Positions 55,201 to 63,900 of a stretch of 64,000 nucleotides of DNA are shown one piece after another; within the stretch, counting starts at the first letter, position 1, and each line of letters starts with the position of its first letter. The position numbers and the translations under genes are program-made. The notes beneath the pieces were generated by a model, which worked only from the letters and a program-made list of their open reading frames with translations, made no database searches and was not told the origin of the DNA. Source of the DNA: Planctomycetota bacterium (lineage in GTDB: Bacteria; Planctomycetota; PLA2; JAEUHO01); NCBI GenBank assembly GCA_020631815.1, contig JACKGW010000014.1:1-64000 (forward strand). Direction: 5' to 3'.

Positions 55201-55657
55201 GGCATTGCCGGCGTCGGAGAGGAACACCGAGGCCGAGCGTGCCCTGCAGCAGGAGCTCGAGGATCTTGGCCGCGAGCTGGTGCCTGCCGCTCCGGACGGT
55301 GAGCTCGTTCCGGCCCTGTTGGCCGCCATCGCACGGGAACGGCCCGACGAGGCGCGGCAGCTGGAAGAGGCGCTGCGGCTCACGCTTGGCCTCCTACCGA
55401 GGACACACGAGAAGCTCGACAAGCTGCGGACGCTGCTCGACGCGTGGCAGAAGGAGCACGGGCGGTATCCCACCGACGACGAGGGGCTTGCCGTGGTCGA
55501 TCCCGGCGGCGCCGTCCAGAGCCAGGGGGCTGCACGCGAGAGCCCGCTGCTGGATCCCTGGGGCGCGGTCTTCCTCTACCGCGCCGACGGCGACGGTTAT
55601 GTCTTGACCTCCGCGGGCGCCGACGGTGCGCACGGCACGGACGACGACGTGCGCTGA
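52220..55657 (+). CDS. TIR domain - transmembrane - WD40 propeller protein with GspG-like tail
   Basis: An 1145-residue protein. The TIR domain (about 14-165) begins PFIAFLSYRHAD and has the putative NADase Glu101 in SRWVDREIQQF, as in SARM1-type TIR enzymes. The segment DDLRQREQHRR leads to one helix (about 185-208). A helical linker LGVLLARRAVALHAASETR follows, then about ten WD40-like blades (270-950). The last 75 residues contain GRYPTDDEGLAVVDPGG, LLDPWGAVFLYRADG and SAGADGAHGTDDD, the calcium-binding C-terminal pattern of type II secretion pseudopilin GspG. TIR-WD40 proteins are widespread; the GspG-like end is odd. GTG at 52220 is 8 nt after the upstream gene. Confidence 0.9.
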   Translation: MTSETKHASSPKTPFIAFLSYRHADPDRAWASWLVRRIESYRVPRHLGLGRRRLGKVFRDDDELGASSDLSAAIVDALERSQHLVVICSPRTPESRWVDREIQQFHDLGKGERIVAFLGEGSPRDSFPQALRDLQREPLAADARARAGLSARRARENALLRVLARLIGCEFDDLRQREQHRRQRFWRAVALSASALVVAFAALTWMAVQSRNVARHERDRALALGLAQAATAASEHDPQLGVLLARRAVALHAASETRSCLRQALEVPGVHWRLPTSGKYLGVAWSPRGDRALVHELGGRVRLLDGDGNVLAERVGAGVSGPPQFAPDGSFALIFGPKGSLLRLSPDGALEATAEPTVGDELDQVRIDAGGTAVWVRDGEIVRRLDTHLVEQLRIDASGHAPRSFLPMPDDEHVLVLAKDGSVLRLPVEDEAPLLAELPSWGASTMVWDEPGRSFLVADPGLYEAHRVDLSTRPGRVEELPSASLPLPLHGRHAVVREGALEVRERDGTVHASRAAGRARRLVLDAQGRVAVALAEGDVVTLDAVTGSGATWSGARAAKPLEIASVRGGTRLLVATAHEGLLCVDLSQADLGVHVAPGATLWSRGGQSFLALAGSAVERIDTAGRVQQLYRTPGRLIRAAAESSDGQGLAAGLADGSCCVWRMDGQLLADVELGIGGITQVCAHPGGGWVVAGAAPAARFLAADGTPGATLLGHTGALTHVTVATTGTRVLTGTAGEQVRLWQGDGTPLTLLHLGGDPIRYAGFLRGSDGVALVGPSRARLFDADGKVSAFLEAGSETFEGAVPTPDGGLLVYGTRVRLLEPSGTSHLLPTPAVQGAQLAPGGARALLWSPGAFADVLDMVHGRSTSLGGHVGRVTAAAFLPGGAGLATGTSLGAVHLWTDDGLLRAVLDLGETSVRELVPDPTGRHLLVRDDRGLIRHVLLDDDDVADLAARRSSRDFTWQERVAYRELLGDPGPDPTPARLAQAVATFEHLLALPASERNTEAERALQQELEDLGRELVPAAPDGELVPALLAAIARERPDEARQLEEALRLTLGLLPRTHEKLDKLRTLLDAWQKEHGRYPTDDEGLAVVDPGGAVQSQGAARESPLLDPWGAVFLYRADGDGYVLTSAGADGAHGTDDDVR

Positions 55658-55666
55658 AGACTCCGG

Positions 55667-57370
55667 CTACGTCGCCTTCAGGCCGCCGGCACGCGAGAGG
55701 ACTTGCCAGTCGTTCGTCTCGTCGAGCAGGCGCTCGACGACCGCACGCGTCTGGGCCACCAGCTGGTCCCACGTCGCATCGTGAGGCGGCGCATCGAGGG
55801 CGTCGAGCCACGCGGCCATGGCGCTCGAGCGCTTCGACAGTCGCTCGAGCTCGGCCTGTCCATCGATGCCATGTAGGGCGGCGGCCACGGCAGGCAGGCC
55901 GGCGGCAAGCGCCAGCAACCAGCTCGTGACACGCGGGTCGTGCCACACGAAGTGGAGCACGCACGGCACCACGGCACCCAGGGCGAACAGCAGGGCGCCG
56001 CGTTCGAGTCGGTGGTGCAACCGCTCGTACTGCGTGGCCACGTCGCGGTGGTAGCGGCTCTGCTCCTGTACCGTGCCGCAGAGCGACGCCCCTACAGTCT
56101 GCCGGTAGCGGTCATTCATCGGCACGTTGGGCAAGCCCGTCCGCCGCGCGACCTCGCGCACCACGTGTTGCGTCCAGTGGGTCGACAGATCGGACTCGCG
56201 TGTGGTGTGAGCCCTGACTTCGGGTCGGGCGGGTCCGATGCCGAGCGGCCAGCCCAGACGCAGCGCGCGCAGCTGTTCGGCGAGCGTCCGATAGTCGACG
56301 GCCTTCTCGTGCCACCGACCGCGGCGGCCGAGGCGCCAGATGAGTATCATCACGAGCAGGCTCGAGAGTTCCGCCACCGCGAACGCCGAGGCCAGCGCGC
56401 TGCCATGTCCCGCGTGCCCCTCGACGAGCTGCGCGACGAGCACGAGGACGCCCGCCAAGGCCAGGCCCACCGCCAGCGTGCCCAGCACGAAGTTGGCCAG
56501 GAACGCGCTGCGGAAGAGGTTGGCATGGTGGCGGGCCAAGTGGCTGGCGTCTTCGCACGCTGTCCGCAGCGCTGCCGGGATCCCGAGCTCGGCTCCGGGC
56601 TCGGGGGGTGACGCCGTCCGACGACGCGTGCCCGCCAGCCGGGGCCACAGCGAGCCGAAACGGGTCGCCAGGCGCCAGCGCCACGTTCCCTTTCGCTGGC
56701 CCTCGCCACGCCAGTCGGCCCAGGCAGCGCCCTGCGCCGCACTGTCCGCCGTGCTGGATGCGAACGGCGTGAGGGTGCGACGCACAACGGCCTCCACGGA
56801 CGCTGCGCCTTCCAGGACCGGTATCGCGTCGGACACGGTGGACACCACGACAACCGGCACGCCGCGCTGACGCGCCTCCGCCACGACATCAGCGGTGCCG
56901 CCGCGCCCGCGCGCCGGCTCGCCGTCCCAGGCGGCAACCAGGAGATCCGCGTGCGCCTGCAGCAACGAGCCGGCGCGGGCGTAGGCCTCCGGCCGGTGGC
57001 GGAGCGATCCGTCGAGCTCGAGGGCGGAGGTCGACCGCGAGAGGAGGTCGTCAAAGGCCTCTACCTCGTCACCGCGCTCCTCGAGGTCCCGCCTCACGTC
57101 CTGTCGCGCGAACGGCAGCACCGCGTGGAGGCCGTAGCCCAGCTCCAACCCAAGGCGCGCCACGAGCTGGTCCGCGCCCTCGGCGAGGCACGTCACCAGC
57201 GACAGCCGTGCGTCGCCGGGCGTCGTCGCGGCCTGCGCTGCGGCCGCCACGGCGCCCAAGATTTCCTGAAGACGAGTCGTCAACGGGGGGAGCCGGGCCG
57301 CGTCCAGCTCGCGATGGCCTGTCACCGCGACCTGGAAGGAACGCAGCTCGAGGGAGATCTCCCCGGACAT
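55667..57370 (-). CDS. SLOG-domain four-transmembrane (SLATT-like) protein
   Basis: A 567-residue membrane protein. The N-terminal SLOG domain has V14-A-V-T-G-H-R-E-L, LAEGADQLVARLGLELG and the late motif AAWDGEPARGRGGTADVV (about residues 148-165). These are typical of Rossmann-type nucleotide or NAD-derivative binders. A short linker with an HARHH-type helix follows, then two helix pairs (about 290-345 and 460-503) separated by a soluble helical part, the arrangement of SLOG-associated SLATT effectors. In Thoeris the SLOG domain senses a TIR product; here that is inference. The ATG at 57370 follows AGGAGG with 8 nt spacing. It ends 9 nt from the convergent TIR gene. Confidence 0.85.
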   Translation of the reverse strand: MSGEISLELRSFQVAVTGHRELDAARLPPLTTRLQEILGAVAAAAQAATTPGDARLSLVTCLAEGADQLVARLGLELGYGLHAVLPFARQDVRRDLEERGDEVEAFDDLLSRSTSALELDGSLRHRPEAYARAGSLLQAHADLLVAAWDGEPARGRGGTADVVAEARQRGVPVVVVSTVSDAIPVLEGAASVEAVVRRTLTPFASSTADSAAQGAAWADWRGEGQRKGTWRWRLATRFGSLWPRLAGTRRRTASPPEPGAELGIPAALRTACEDASHLARHHANLFRSAFLANFVLGTLAVGLALAGVLVLVAQLVEGHAGHGSALASAFAVAELSSLLVMILIWRLGRRGRWHEKAVDYRTLAEQLRALRLGWPLGIGPARPEVRAHTTRESDLSTHWTQHVVREVARRTGLPNVPMNDRYRQTVGASLCGTVQEQSRYHRDVATQYERLHHRLERGALLFALGAVVPCVLHFVWHDPRVTSWLLALAAGLPAVAAALHGIDGQAELERLSKRSSAMAAWLDALDAPPHDATWDQLVAQTRAVVERLLDETNDWQVLSRAGGLKAT

Positions 57371-57494
57371 CACGCACACCTCCTACCTCGGACGTCCCGG
57401 ATTCTGTCGATCCCGACCGGCTACGGCAAGCCCGCAGACCATGCGGCTCCGTGGCAGACTGCGCCCCTCTCGGCGACGTCTTCACGGAGCCCTT

Positions 57495-58625
57495 GTGACC
57501 CGGCCCGATGCAGTCCCGCACCCCGAGCGTCTCCTTGCGCGCCTGGACGCCCCGGGCCCCAAGCGCGTGCTGGCGCTCGATGGCGGCGGCGTTCGCGGGG
57601 CCATCGCCCTGGGCTTCCTCGAGCGCATCGAGGGGTGCTTCCGCGCAGCGTCGGGCCGGCCGGACCTGCGCTTGGCCGACGTGTTCGACCTGATTGGTGG
57701 CACGAGCACCGGTTCCATCCTGGCGGCGGGCCTTGCCATCGGCATGGAGGTGCACGAGCTTCGGCGCTACTACACCGAGGCAGGACCGTTCGTGTTCGCC
57801 AAGCGAAGGCTCCGCTTCTGGCAGTCGCTGTACGACGCGCGACCCCTCATCGACACGTTGCGCGAGGGCTTCGGTGAGATCTGCCTCGGAGGTCCGGAGA
57901 TCCGGACGGGCCTCTGCATCGTGACGAAGCGGGCCGACACGAACAGCCTCTGGCCGCTGCTCAACCACCCGCGTGGGCGCTACTACGAGCGCAATCGCCA
58001 GATCCGCGTGCGCGACGCCGTGCGGGCCAGCGCAGCGGCACCGATCATGTTCCGCCCGGCGAGCGTGGAGGTCGGCCCCGGTCAGTCGGGCGTGTTCGTC
58101 GATGGCGGCGTGAGCATGGCCAACAACCCCGCGCTGTTGTTGTTCCTCGTGGCCACGCTGAAGGGCTACCCCTTCCACTGGCCTGCCGGCGAGCGCGACT
58201 TGCTCCTCGTCTCCGTAGGCACCGGGACGTGGGAGCGCACATCCGATCCCGTCGCGCTTGCGGGCGGCCATGCCTTCCGGTGGCTCGCCCAGCTGCCCGA
58301 GATGCTCATCGCCGACGGTAGTGCACTCGTCGAGACCGTGCTGCAAGCGATCTCGCGAACGCCGACGCCATCGACGATCGATCGCGAAGTTGGCGACCTG
58401 GGCGACGATGTGCTGCTGGGCCAGCCCGCCCTGCGCTACGTGCGCTACAACGTGCGCCTTGATGCGACGGGTCTCCACGAGCTGGGCTTGGCAGAGCTCG
58501 AACCTCGGCTGACCGAGCTGCGGAGCCTCTCGGGCGGCACGGCGATCGACGCGCACACACGGATCGGCCGTGCCGCGGCTCGTGTCGTGCGCCCCGAGCA
58601 TCTCTCAGGCTTCATTCCGGGGTAG
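57495..58625 (+). CDS. Patatin-like phospholipase
   Basis: A 376-residue cytoplasmic serine hydrolase. The oxyanion loop G30-G-G-V-R-G, the nucleophile elbow G69-T-S71-T-G and the catalytic Asp203 in VDGGV form the patatin Ser-Asp dyad, so it should hydrolyse membrane phospholipids. The rest (FRPASVEVG, SVGTGT) is normal for bacterial patatins, and the length is usual. The GTG at 57495 follows GGAG. It diverges from the SLOG-membrane gene across 124 bp. CBASS uses patatins as effectors (CapV), but no CD-NTase is in the window. Confidence 0.92.
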   Translation: MTRPDAVPHPERLLARLDAPGPKRVLALDGGGVRGAIALGFLERIEGCFRAASGRPDLRLADVFDLIGGTSTGSILAAGLAIGMEVHELRRYYTEAGPFVFAKRRLRFWQSLYDARPLIDTLREGFGEICLGGPEIRTGLCIVTKRADTNSLWPLLNHPRGRYYERNRQIRVRDAVRASAAAPIMFRPASVEVGPGQSGVFVDGGVSMANNPALLLFLVATLKGYPFHWPAGERDLLLVSVGTGTWERTSDPVALAGGHAFRWLAQLPEMLIADGSALVETVLQAISRTPTPSTIDREVGDLGDDVLLGQPALRYVRYNVRLDATGLHELGLAELEPRLTELRSLSGGTAIDAHTRIGRAAARVVRPEHLSGFIPG

Positions 58626-58719
58626 CCACCGGATCACCGCTTCAGCCTCCGGCGGCCTTGGGTCGATAGCCTCCCCAGGCGCTCCGATCGCGGTGCGCCA
58701 TCGAGCGGGGGTCTTGTCC

Positions 58720-59613
58720 GTGAAGCTGCTGGCGCCCTTCGTGCTCCTCGTACTTGCCGCCCAGCCGGCGTTCGCGGGAGAGGCCGAAGGCACGGGCTGG
58801 ACGATCAAGCTCCCCGCGGGCTACGTGAAGCAGATCGACAGCGAGTCGTGCAGTGGGGGCGGCTGAGGCACCACGCAGATGACGGCGCGGTTCGCGGCGT
58901 CCGGCCCGATCGAGGACCTGGAGTTCGCGGTCTACGCAGGCCCTGGTGCGCCGCCAACGATCTTGGCGATCGTCGATGGTGTGGCCGCCAAGTCGTCCGA
59001 CCATCTGACGGCTGCGAACATCCAGCAGCTCCGTGCGCAGCTCGCCGCCCAGGGCGAGGTGCAGTCGTTCACCCAGCCCAAGATCCCCGGCGCCTCCCTG
59101 GCCGTCGAAGCGGTCATCGCAGGGGAGAGCCCCGATGGCGACGAAGCCGCCATCCACATCCTCGTGGCGCAGCACGGGGATCGCACGTTCACCATGACCT
59201 ACTTGCAGTTCGGCTCCGCGACCGCGGCGCCTGACTGGATGACGCTGGTCGCCGGTGTCCGACTCTCCGAGGGCTCGGGCCCGTGGATGTGGATCCTCGG
59301 CGGTGGCGCGTTGGCGCTTCTCCTCATCGTGATCGGCGTGCGCCGCAGTCGCGCGTCCGCGATGCCGGTCACCAGCAGCAGCGGGGGCCCGTTCGGGTCG
59401 CCCCACGCCGCATCGGGGGCGCCAGCCCGCCCCTCGTGGGCTGCCGCGCTGCCCCCGGCACCGGGTCCGGGGCCCGCTCCGCATCCTGCTCTCGCCGCGC
59501 AGCCGGTGCGACCGGCGCCGAGCCCCTCTTCCTTCGGCGCCTCGCCTCCTGCTGCGCCCCCCGGCTTGCGCTCCACCCTGCGCCCCACGACCACGGACGC
59601 CGAGCGCAGCTGA
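58720..59613 (+). CDS. Exported membrane-anchored protein interrupted by one in-frame UGA
   Basis: A 297-codon frame with a single internal TGA at 58864-58866. Before it are a signal peptide (LLAPFVLLVLAAQPAFA) and GTGWTIKLPAGYV, ending CSGGG. After it the same frame continues GTTQMTARFAASG through a beta-rich domain, one helix (WMWILGGGALALLLIVIGV) and a Pro/Ala-rich cytoplasmic tail. The two halves fit as one protein. The TGA may be a point mutation (from TGC or TGG), a sequencing error, or a recoded selenocysteine near Cys (CSGGG-UGA-GTT). Downstream in-frame ATG at 58879 could allow re-initiation. GTG at 58720 is the chosen start; TTG at 58714 is possible. Confidence 0.65.
58882..58900 (+). 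other. Hairpin 15 nt after the in-frame UGA
   Basis: ACGGCGCG pairs with CGCGGCGT around a GTT loop, seven pairs and one G-G mismatch. Position, stem size and a G at the first loop base are compatible with the loose bacterial SECIS rules, but such stems are common by chance in DNA this rich in G+C. Confidence 0.25.
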
Positions 59614-59728
59614 AGCGCGCCGTCGCGCGGCATCGCGAGCGACTCGTCGGAATCACTTCGCCGTGCGGTTTGCATGGGCGGTCAGCCCGGCGATTCCTGC
59701 AGAATGGACGGTGGGGAGACCGACGCCC

Positions 59729-60073
59729 ATGAGCCACGACGCGCGCACCACACACGATCCTGCACAGGTAGCTCAGCAGTTTGCAGGCCTGTCAGGTAGC
59801 GAGGTCCGCAAGCTCAAGCAGCTGCATGTACTTAACGTGGTCGCGGACCTGCGGGCTGAAGTGAGCTCGAAGCGATCCCACATGACGATGGCGGTTCTCC
59901 TCATCTGGGTCCCCTTCTGCTGGCCCCTCCTCATCGCGTCCTTCGGTTCCCTGCAGGCCGCCGAAGAGCGGGCCGTCGAGATCATCGGCAACTACCGGAA
60001 GTACTGGCGCGACGACCTGGACGACCTCGAGCTGGACCTCACCTTCCTGGGTGCGCCGCCGCCGTCGGCTTGA
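59729..60073 (+). CDS. Small membrane protein, tandem paralogue 1
   Basis: A 114-residue protein. A helical N-terminus ends with VRKLKQLHVLNVVADLRAE. A hydrophobic hairpin follows (MTMAVLLIWVPFCWPLLIASF), then a charged helix ending DDLDDLELDLTFLG. The next gene encodes a protein of exactly the same length with matching ends. No family recognised. The ATG at 59729 has no strong Shine-Dalgarno; GGGGAG is 11 nt upstream. Confidence 0.68.
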   Translation: MSHDARTTHDPAQVAQQFAGLSGSEVRKLKQLHVLNVVADLRAEVSSKRSHMTMAVLLIWVPFCWPLLIASFGSLQAAEERAVEIIGNYRKYWRDDLDDLELDLTFLGAPPPSA

Positions 60074-60107
60074 CGCGACGCCGCGCGCGCCACACCAGGA
60101 GTTCGGC

Positions 60108-60452
60108 ATGGGATCGGAACCGGACAGCTTCAAGAAGCTCGGACCCGAGGCGCTCGTCATGTTCGCGCGGGGCCTCGCTGGCCTGCCGCCCGAGGAAGTG
60201 CGACAGCTGAAGCGCCTCTACGTCAAGAACACCGTGACCGACTTGCGTGCCGAGATCGGTCACAGGGAGGCGGGGTTTCGCGCCGGCTGCATCCATTGGT
60301 TGATCCCGCTCTTCTGGCCCTTTGCCTGGGCAGAGCGTTCATCGATCAGCGTCGCCAAGCGGCGCGGCCGTGAGCTCGTGGCCAACCTGCGCGAGGCGTG
60401 GAGCGAAGATCTGCGGGGACTCGAGCTCGACTTGACGTTTCTGGAGGGCTGA
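60108..60452 (+). CDS. Small membrane protein, tandem paralogue 2
   Basis: A 114-residue paralogue of the preceding gene, 34 nt downstream. Shared blocks are QLKRLYVKNTVTDLRAEI, a hydrophobic segment (CIHWLIPLFWPFAW) and EDLRGLELDLTFLEG. AGGAG lies 6 nt before the ATG. Pairing suggests a hetero-oligomer in the membrane; function unknown. Confidence 0.7.
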   Translation: MGSEPDSFKKLGPEALVMFARGLAGLPPEEVRQLKRLYVKNTVTDLRAEIGHREAGFRAGCIHWLIPLFWPFAWAERSSISVAKRRGRELVANLREAWSEDLRGLELDLTFLEG

Positions 60453-60484
60453 CACAAGGCAGGCGGCCTGTCGGTGTGTCGAGG

Positions 60485-60796
60485 TCAGGCTTCCTTGTTC
60501 TTCTCGTCCCACGGCATGGGCTGCCAGAGCTCGACCTTGTTGCCGTCGGGATCTTGGGTCCACGTGAACTTGCCGTTCTCGTGCGACTCGGGCCCTTGCA
60601 GGATCTCGACACCTGCGTCCCGCAGCTGGTCGAGCATGCCCGCCATGTCATCGACACGGTAGTTGATCATGAACGATGCTTGGCTCGGGCCGAACCACTG
60701 GCTGTCGCTCGCCGCGAGATGCCATGCCGTGACGCCCTTGTCTTCGGACGGATGGTCGGGCCACTTCAGCGGCGCACCGCGGTCGGCGGGACTCCG
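60485..60796 (-). pseudogene. 5'-truncated VOC (glyoxalase/bleomycin resistance-like) gene
   Basis: The frame from 60796 to 60485 encodes the last 100 or so residues of a VOC-superfamily protein: LKWPDHPSEDKGVTAWHLA, then FGPSQASFMINYRVDD, GVEILQGPESHENGKFTW and DPDGNKVELWQP. The first beta-alpha-beta unit, about 30 residues with the first metal ligand, is missing; a TGA stop lies at 60797-60799 and none of the other two frames encodes the missing part. A 61-codon frame beginning at ATG 60670 remains, but it is only half of a VOC module. I take it as a remnant. Confidence 0.7.
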
Positions 60797-60979
60797 TCAA
60801 CGGGCCCCGGCGTGCCAGGGCTCGTCAGCAAGGCGGACTCCCTCGCGCAGGGGCCGCGCCGACAGCGGCTGCGTGGACTCGCGCGGTCTGTACCACACGT
60901 CGCCGCGCTTCGGCTTCCGATCGCCGGGACGCGAGCGCGGTAGGATCGTGCCGGCCCCGGCCCGCGGTGGAGCTTCGCG

Positions 60980-63900
60980 ATGGTTCGCACGTGCGTCTTC
61001 GGCTTTCTGTTCGGCCTGCTGGTGTTGCCAACGCTCAGCTCGGCGGGCGAAGACGTCAGCGAGAGCTCCGTCGACGAGCTCGTCGTCCTGTTGGACGCAG
61101 ACGGTGCGAGGGAGCGTGCGGATGCCGCCGAGGCCCTCGCCGGTCGCGCCGACGAGCGTGTGCCCGCGGCCCTCGAGGCCAGGCTGGCCCTCGAGAAGAA
61201 CTTCCACGTGAAGCTTGCGCTGCACTACGCCCTGGCTCGACACGGCAGGCGCTCGGATGTGTACGCCCTGATCGACGCCCTCGACTACACGGGTCATCTG
61301 GGCTCTGTCTACCTGGGCTGGCTCGCCAGCAACTTCGGTCGCGACCACGGGTGGAACCAATCAGGCTGGCGAACCTGGATCGACGGCGTCAGCGACGAGA
61401 CTTGGAAGGAATGGCAGCGGCGACGACACCTCCCCTGGGTCGCGAGCGACGCCGACGAAGCCGGGTTCGTGGCGGCGGTCGCGTGGTGGGACGGTCTGGG
61501 CTACCCCGATGTCGGCGCCTTGCCGTTCGTCCTCGTCGACGCCTTCCTGCGCGAGACCGAGCTGAGCGAGGACGGCAGTCCGGCGAGCAAGCTCCCGGGC
61601 TCACCGGCGTGGCTCTTGGGGGAGGACGACGAGAGCTTCCGCGTCTTCACGCATGGGCTCCGGGTGATGACGATCCGCAAGGGCACGCCGCACTACGACC
61701 CCCTGCGCGGCACGTACGAGCGCACGGACGTGGGCGCCTTCGTGCTCGACGCGATCGCGGACTCGCCGCGTTCGCAGGGCGAGATGTCCGGATCCGAACG
61801 CTCGACGGGCACCCCGCCCGCGGCTCCCGGCGGCTGGACGGCGGACTACTGGGATCGCAACGATCCCATGCACCTGGCGCCATACAGTCCGCCCGAGTGG
61901 TTCCGCGCCTTCGTGCTGGCTGTTTCGTGCTGGAAGCACGGCGCCAAGGAGCCTGCGCTGGCGATCTGGGCACGGCTTGCCATGGAGCGGCCCCATGGCG
62001 TACAGGCGCCGCCATGGACGACCCTCGACTACCTGCGTGGCGTGATGCGGGTAGCCGAGGAGAGGCACCTCATCCTGGCGTTCGGGGACATGACGCTCTC
62101 CTTGGCGGACCTCGTGGGCATGCATCGGGTCTTCTTGACGCGCTTCGGCGCGCACGAGGCTGCGACGGCGCGTCTACGCGTCTTGGAGCGGATGACGGGC
62201 GAGGAGGAGGCTCGTCGCCAGAGTGGGCGCCCTGCGTTCGAGCTCTTGTCCGTGGAACAGCGTGTGGACGAGCTCGTCTGGCGTCTGCGCGAGCCGGGTG
62301 CCGCCCTCGATCCGGCGTGGAAGCAGGCGCCGAGCCGGGAGGCGGCCTGGTCGACGCCCTTCGGCCAGCTCGTCGAGCTGGGCTACGTGGCCGTGCCCCG
62401 GCTGATCGAGGCCCTTTCCGACGACACGCTGACGCGCTCCGTCATCTATCACGACACGGGCCATGGCCAGTGGGAGGGCTGGGATCACGTGGAGCGCGTC
62501 GGCGACGTGGCGCTACGTGCGCTGCAGCGGCTGAGCGCGCGCTCCTTCGACTATCCCACCGCCGAGTACGGAATGATGATGGGCGGCCCGGACTCCCTCT
62601 TCGACGAGGACCAGGTCGAGGCGGTCAGCGCACGTGTGCGGGCGTGGTGGGAGGCCTGCCAGGAACGCGGCGAAGCCGCCGTGCTAGCCGAGCTCGTTGT
62701 GCGCGGCGGTCGCGAAGCCGTGGCATCGGTGCGCCGGCTCGCCCAGCTCGATCCGGACGCGGCGAGGCGTGCGCTCATCGAGGCCATTCCGGCGACGACC
62801 GAGCCGTGGGATCGTGACCTGCTCGTCGCCTTGCTCCGCCTCGTACCGGGACCCGAGACCACCGAGTTCCTCCACCGCGAGCTGCTGGGTTCGCCGAGGC
62901 TCGGCATGCGCTTGGCGGCCGCCGACACCCTGCGCGCGCTCGACGATCCGAAGGCCTTGGAAGCCATGATCCGCGAGTGGCGGCAGCTGGCGCCCCGGTC
63001 GGCGGATGAACGCACCGGCCGCGAGGAGGAGCCACTCGAGGAGCTGATCAAGTTTCTTGCGACCAGCGGACGTGCGGACGCGGTCCGCGTCTTGGGAGAA
63101 CACGTGGCCCTCCAGTCGCCTGCGACACGCGCTGCTGTCGTGAGGGCGATGCGCATCGCGACCGGGCTGGAGTGGGGTGAGGAGGCTCGACACGCCGGCA
63201 GCGAGTCGGCGGATGTGATGGATGCCGTGGAAGAAGTGCTCCGTTCGCTGGTCCTGGACGAAGGCCTCTCGGGCGGCAACCTGCAGGTCACGGGCCCCGG
63301 AGCACGGGCGCTCGACGTGTGCACCGGCGACCAGGCCGCCGCCACGCTGGCCGAGCTGTGGCCGGACCGCCACGCCTTCGACGCCTCGGCCTCCTTGGCG
63401 GCGCGGCGGCGAGCCCGCACCGTGATCGCGAATCTGGCGCGGCGCGAACAGGGGCTTGATCCCCTCCCGCTGCCGCCGGCGTCCACTGCCCCGGAGCCGG
63501 TCGCCGAAGCACAGGCCCAGGCCCTGCTCGACGCGCTCGTGGCCGCAGAGGACGACGTCCACCGTGACCGCGCACGGCAGGCCGTCGTGGAGGCTGGACT
63601 CGGCATGTTGCCGTCGCTCGTGAAGCGACGGTCCGACATCGCGAAGGACGCGCCCGCGCGCGCGGCGCTGGACGATGTCGTGCGCGAGCTGGGCAATCGC
63701 GTGGTCGCGGTGGTATTCGCCGACGAGGGGCCCGCGCCCGACGACGCGCTCCGCGCCGCCGCTTCAGCTCTCGTAGGGCGCCCCCTGACAGGGGAGGGGT
63801 TCGCCGCCCTGCTCCTGCACATCACGCGGCGGACCCCATACGGTAGCGTGGGCGCCCGCGTCGCCGTGCGGCGCGACAAGGATCTCTCGGGCGTGAGCCT

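Noticed and set aside
55420..55657. A type II secretion operon
   Set aside because: Only a GspG-like C-terminal domain is present, inside the TIR protein; no other Gsp gene is seen.
52220..57370. Calling the locus a standard Thoeris system
   Set aside because: No SIR2-SLOG (ThsA) or Macro-membrane partner is present, and the TIR is fused to a propeller rather than being a stand-alone ThsB.
34284..58625. CBASS system based on a cyclase plus patatin
   Set aside because: The cyclase at 34284 is a class III receptor cyclase, not a CD-NTase, and lies over 20 kb from the patatin.
58864..58866. UGA read as Trp through a changed genetic code
   Set aside because: Many other genes in the window end with TGA at the expected place.
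46040..60452. Mobile genomic island
   Set aside because: No integrase, transposase, tRNA or direct repeats at the borders, and base composition is like the flanks.
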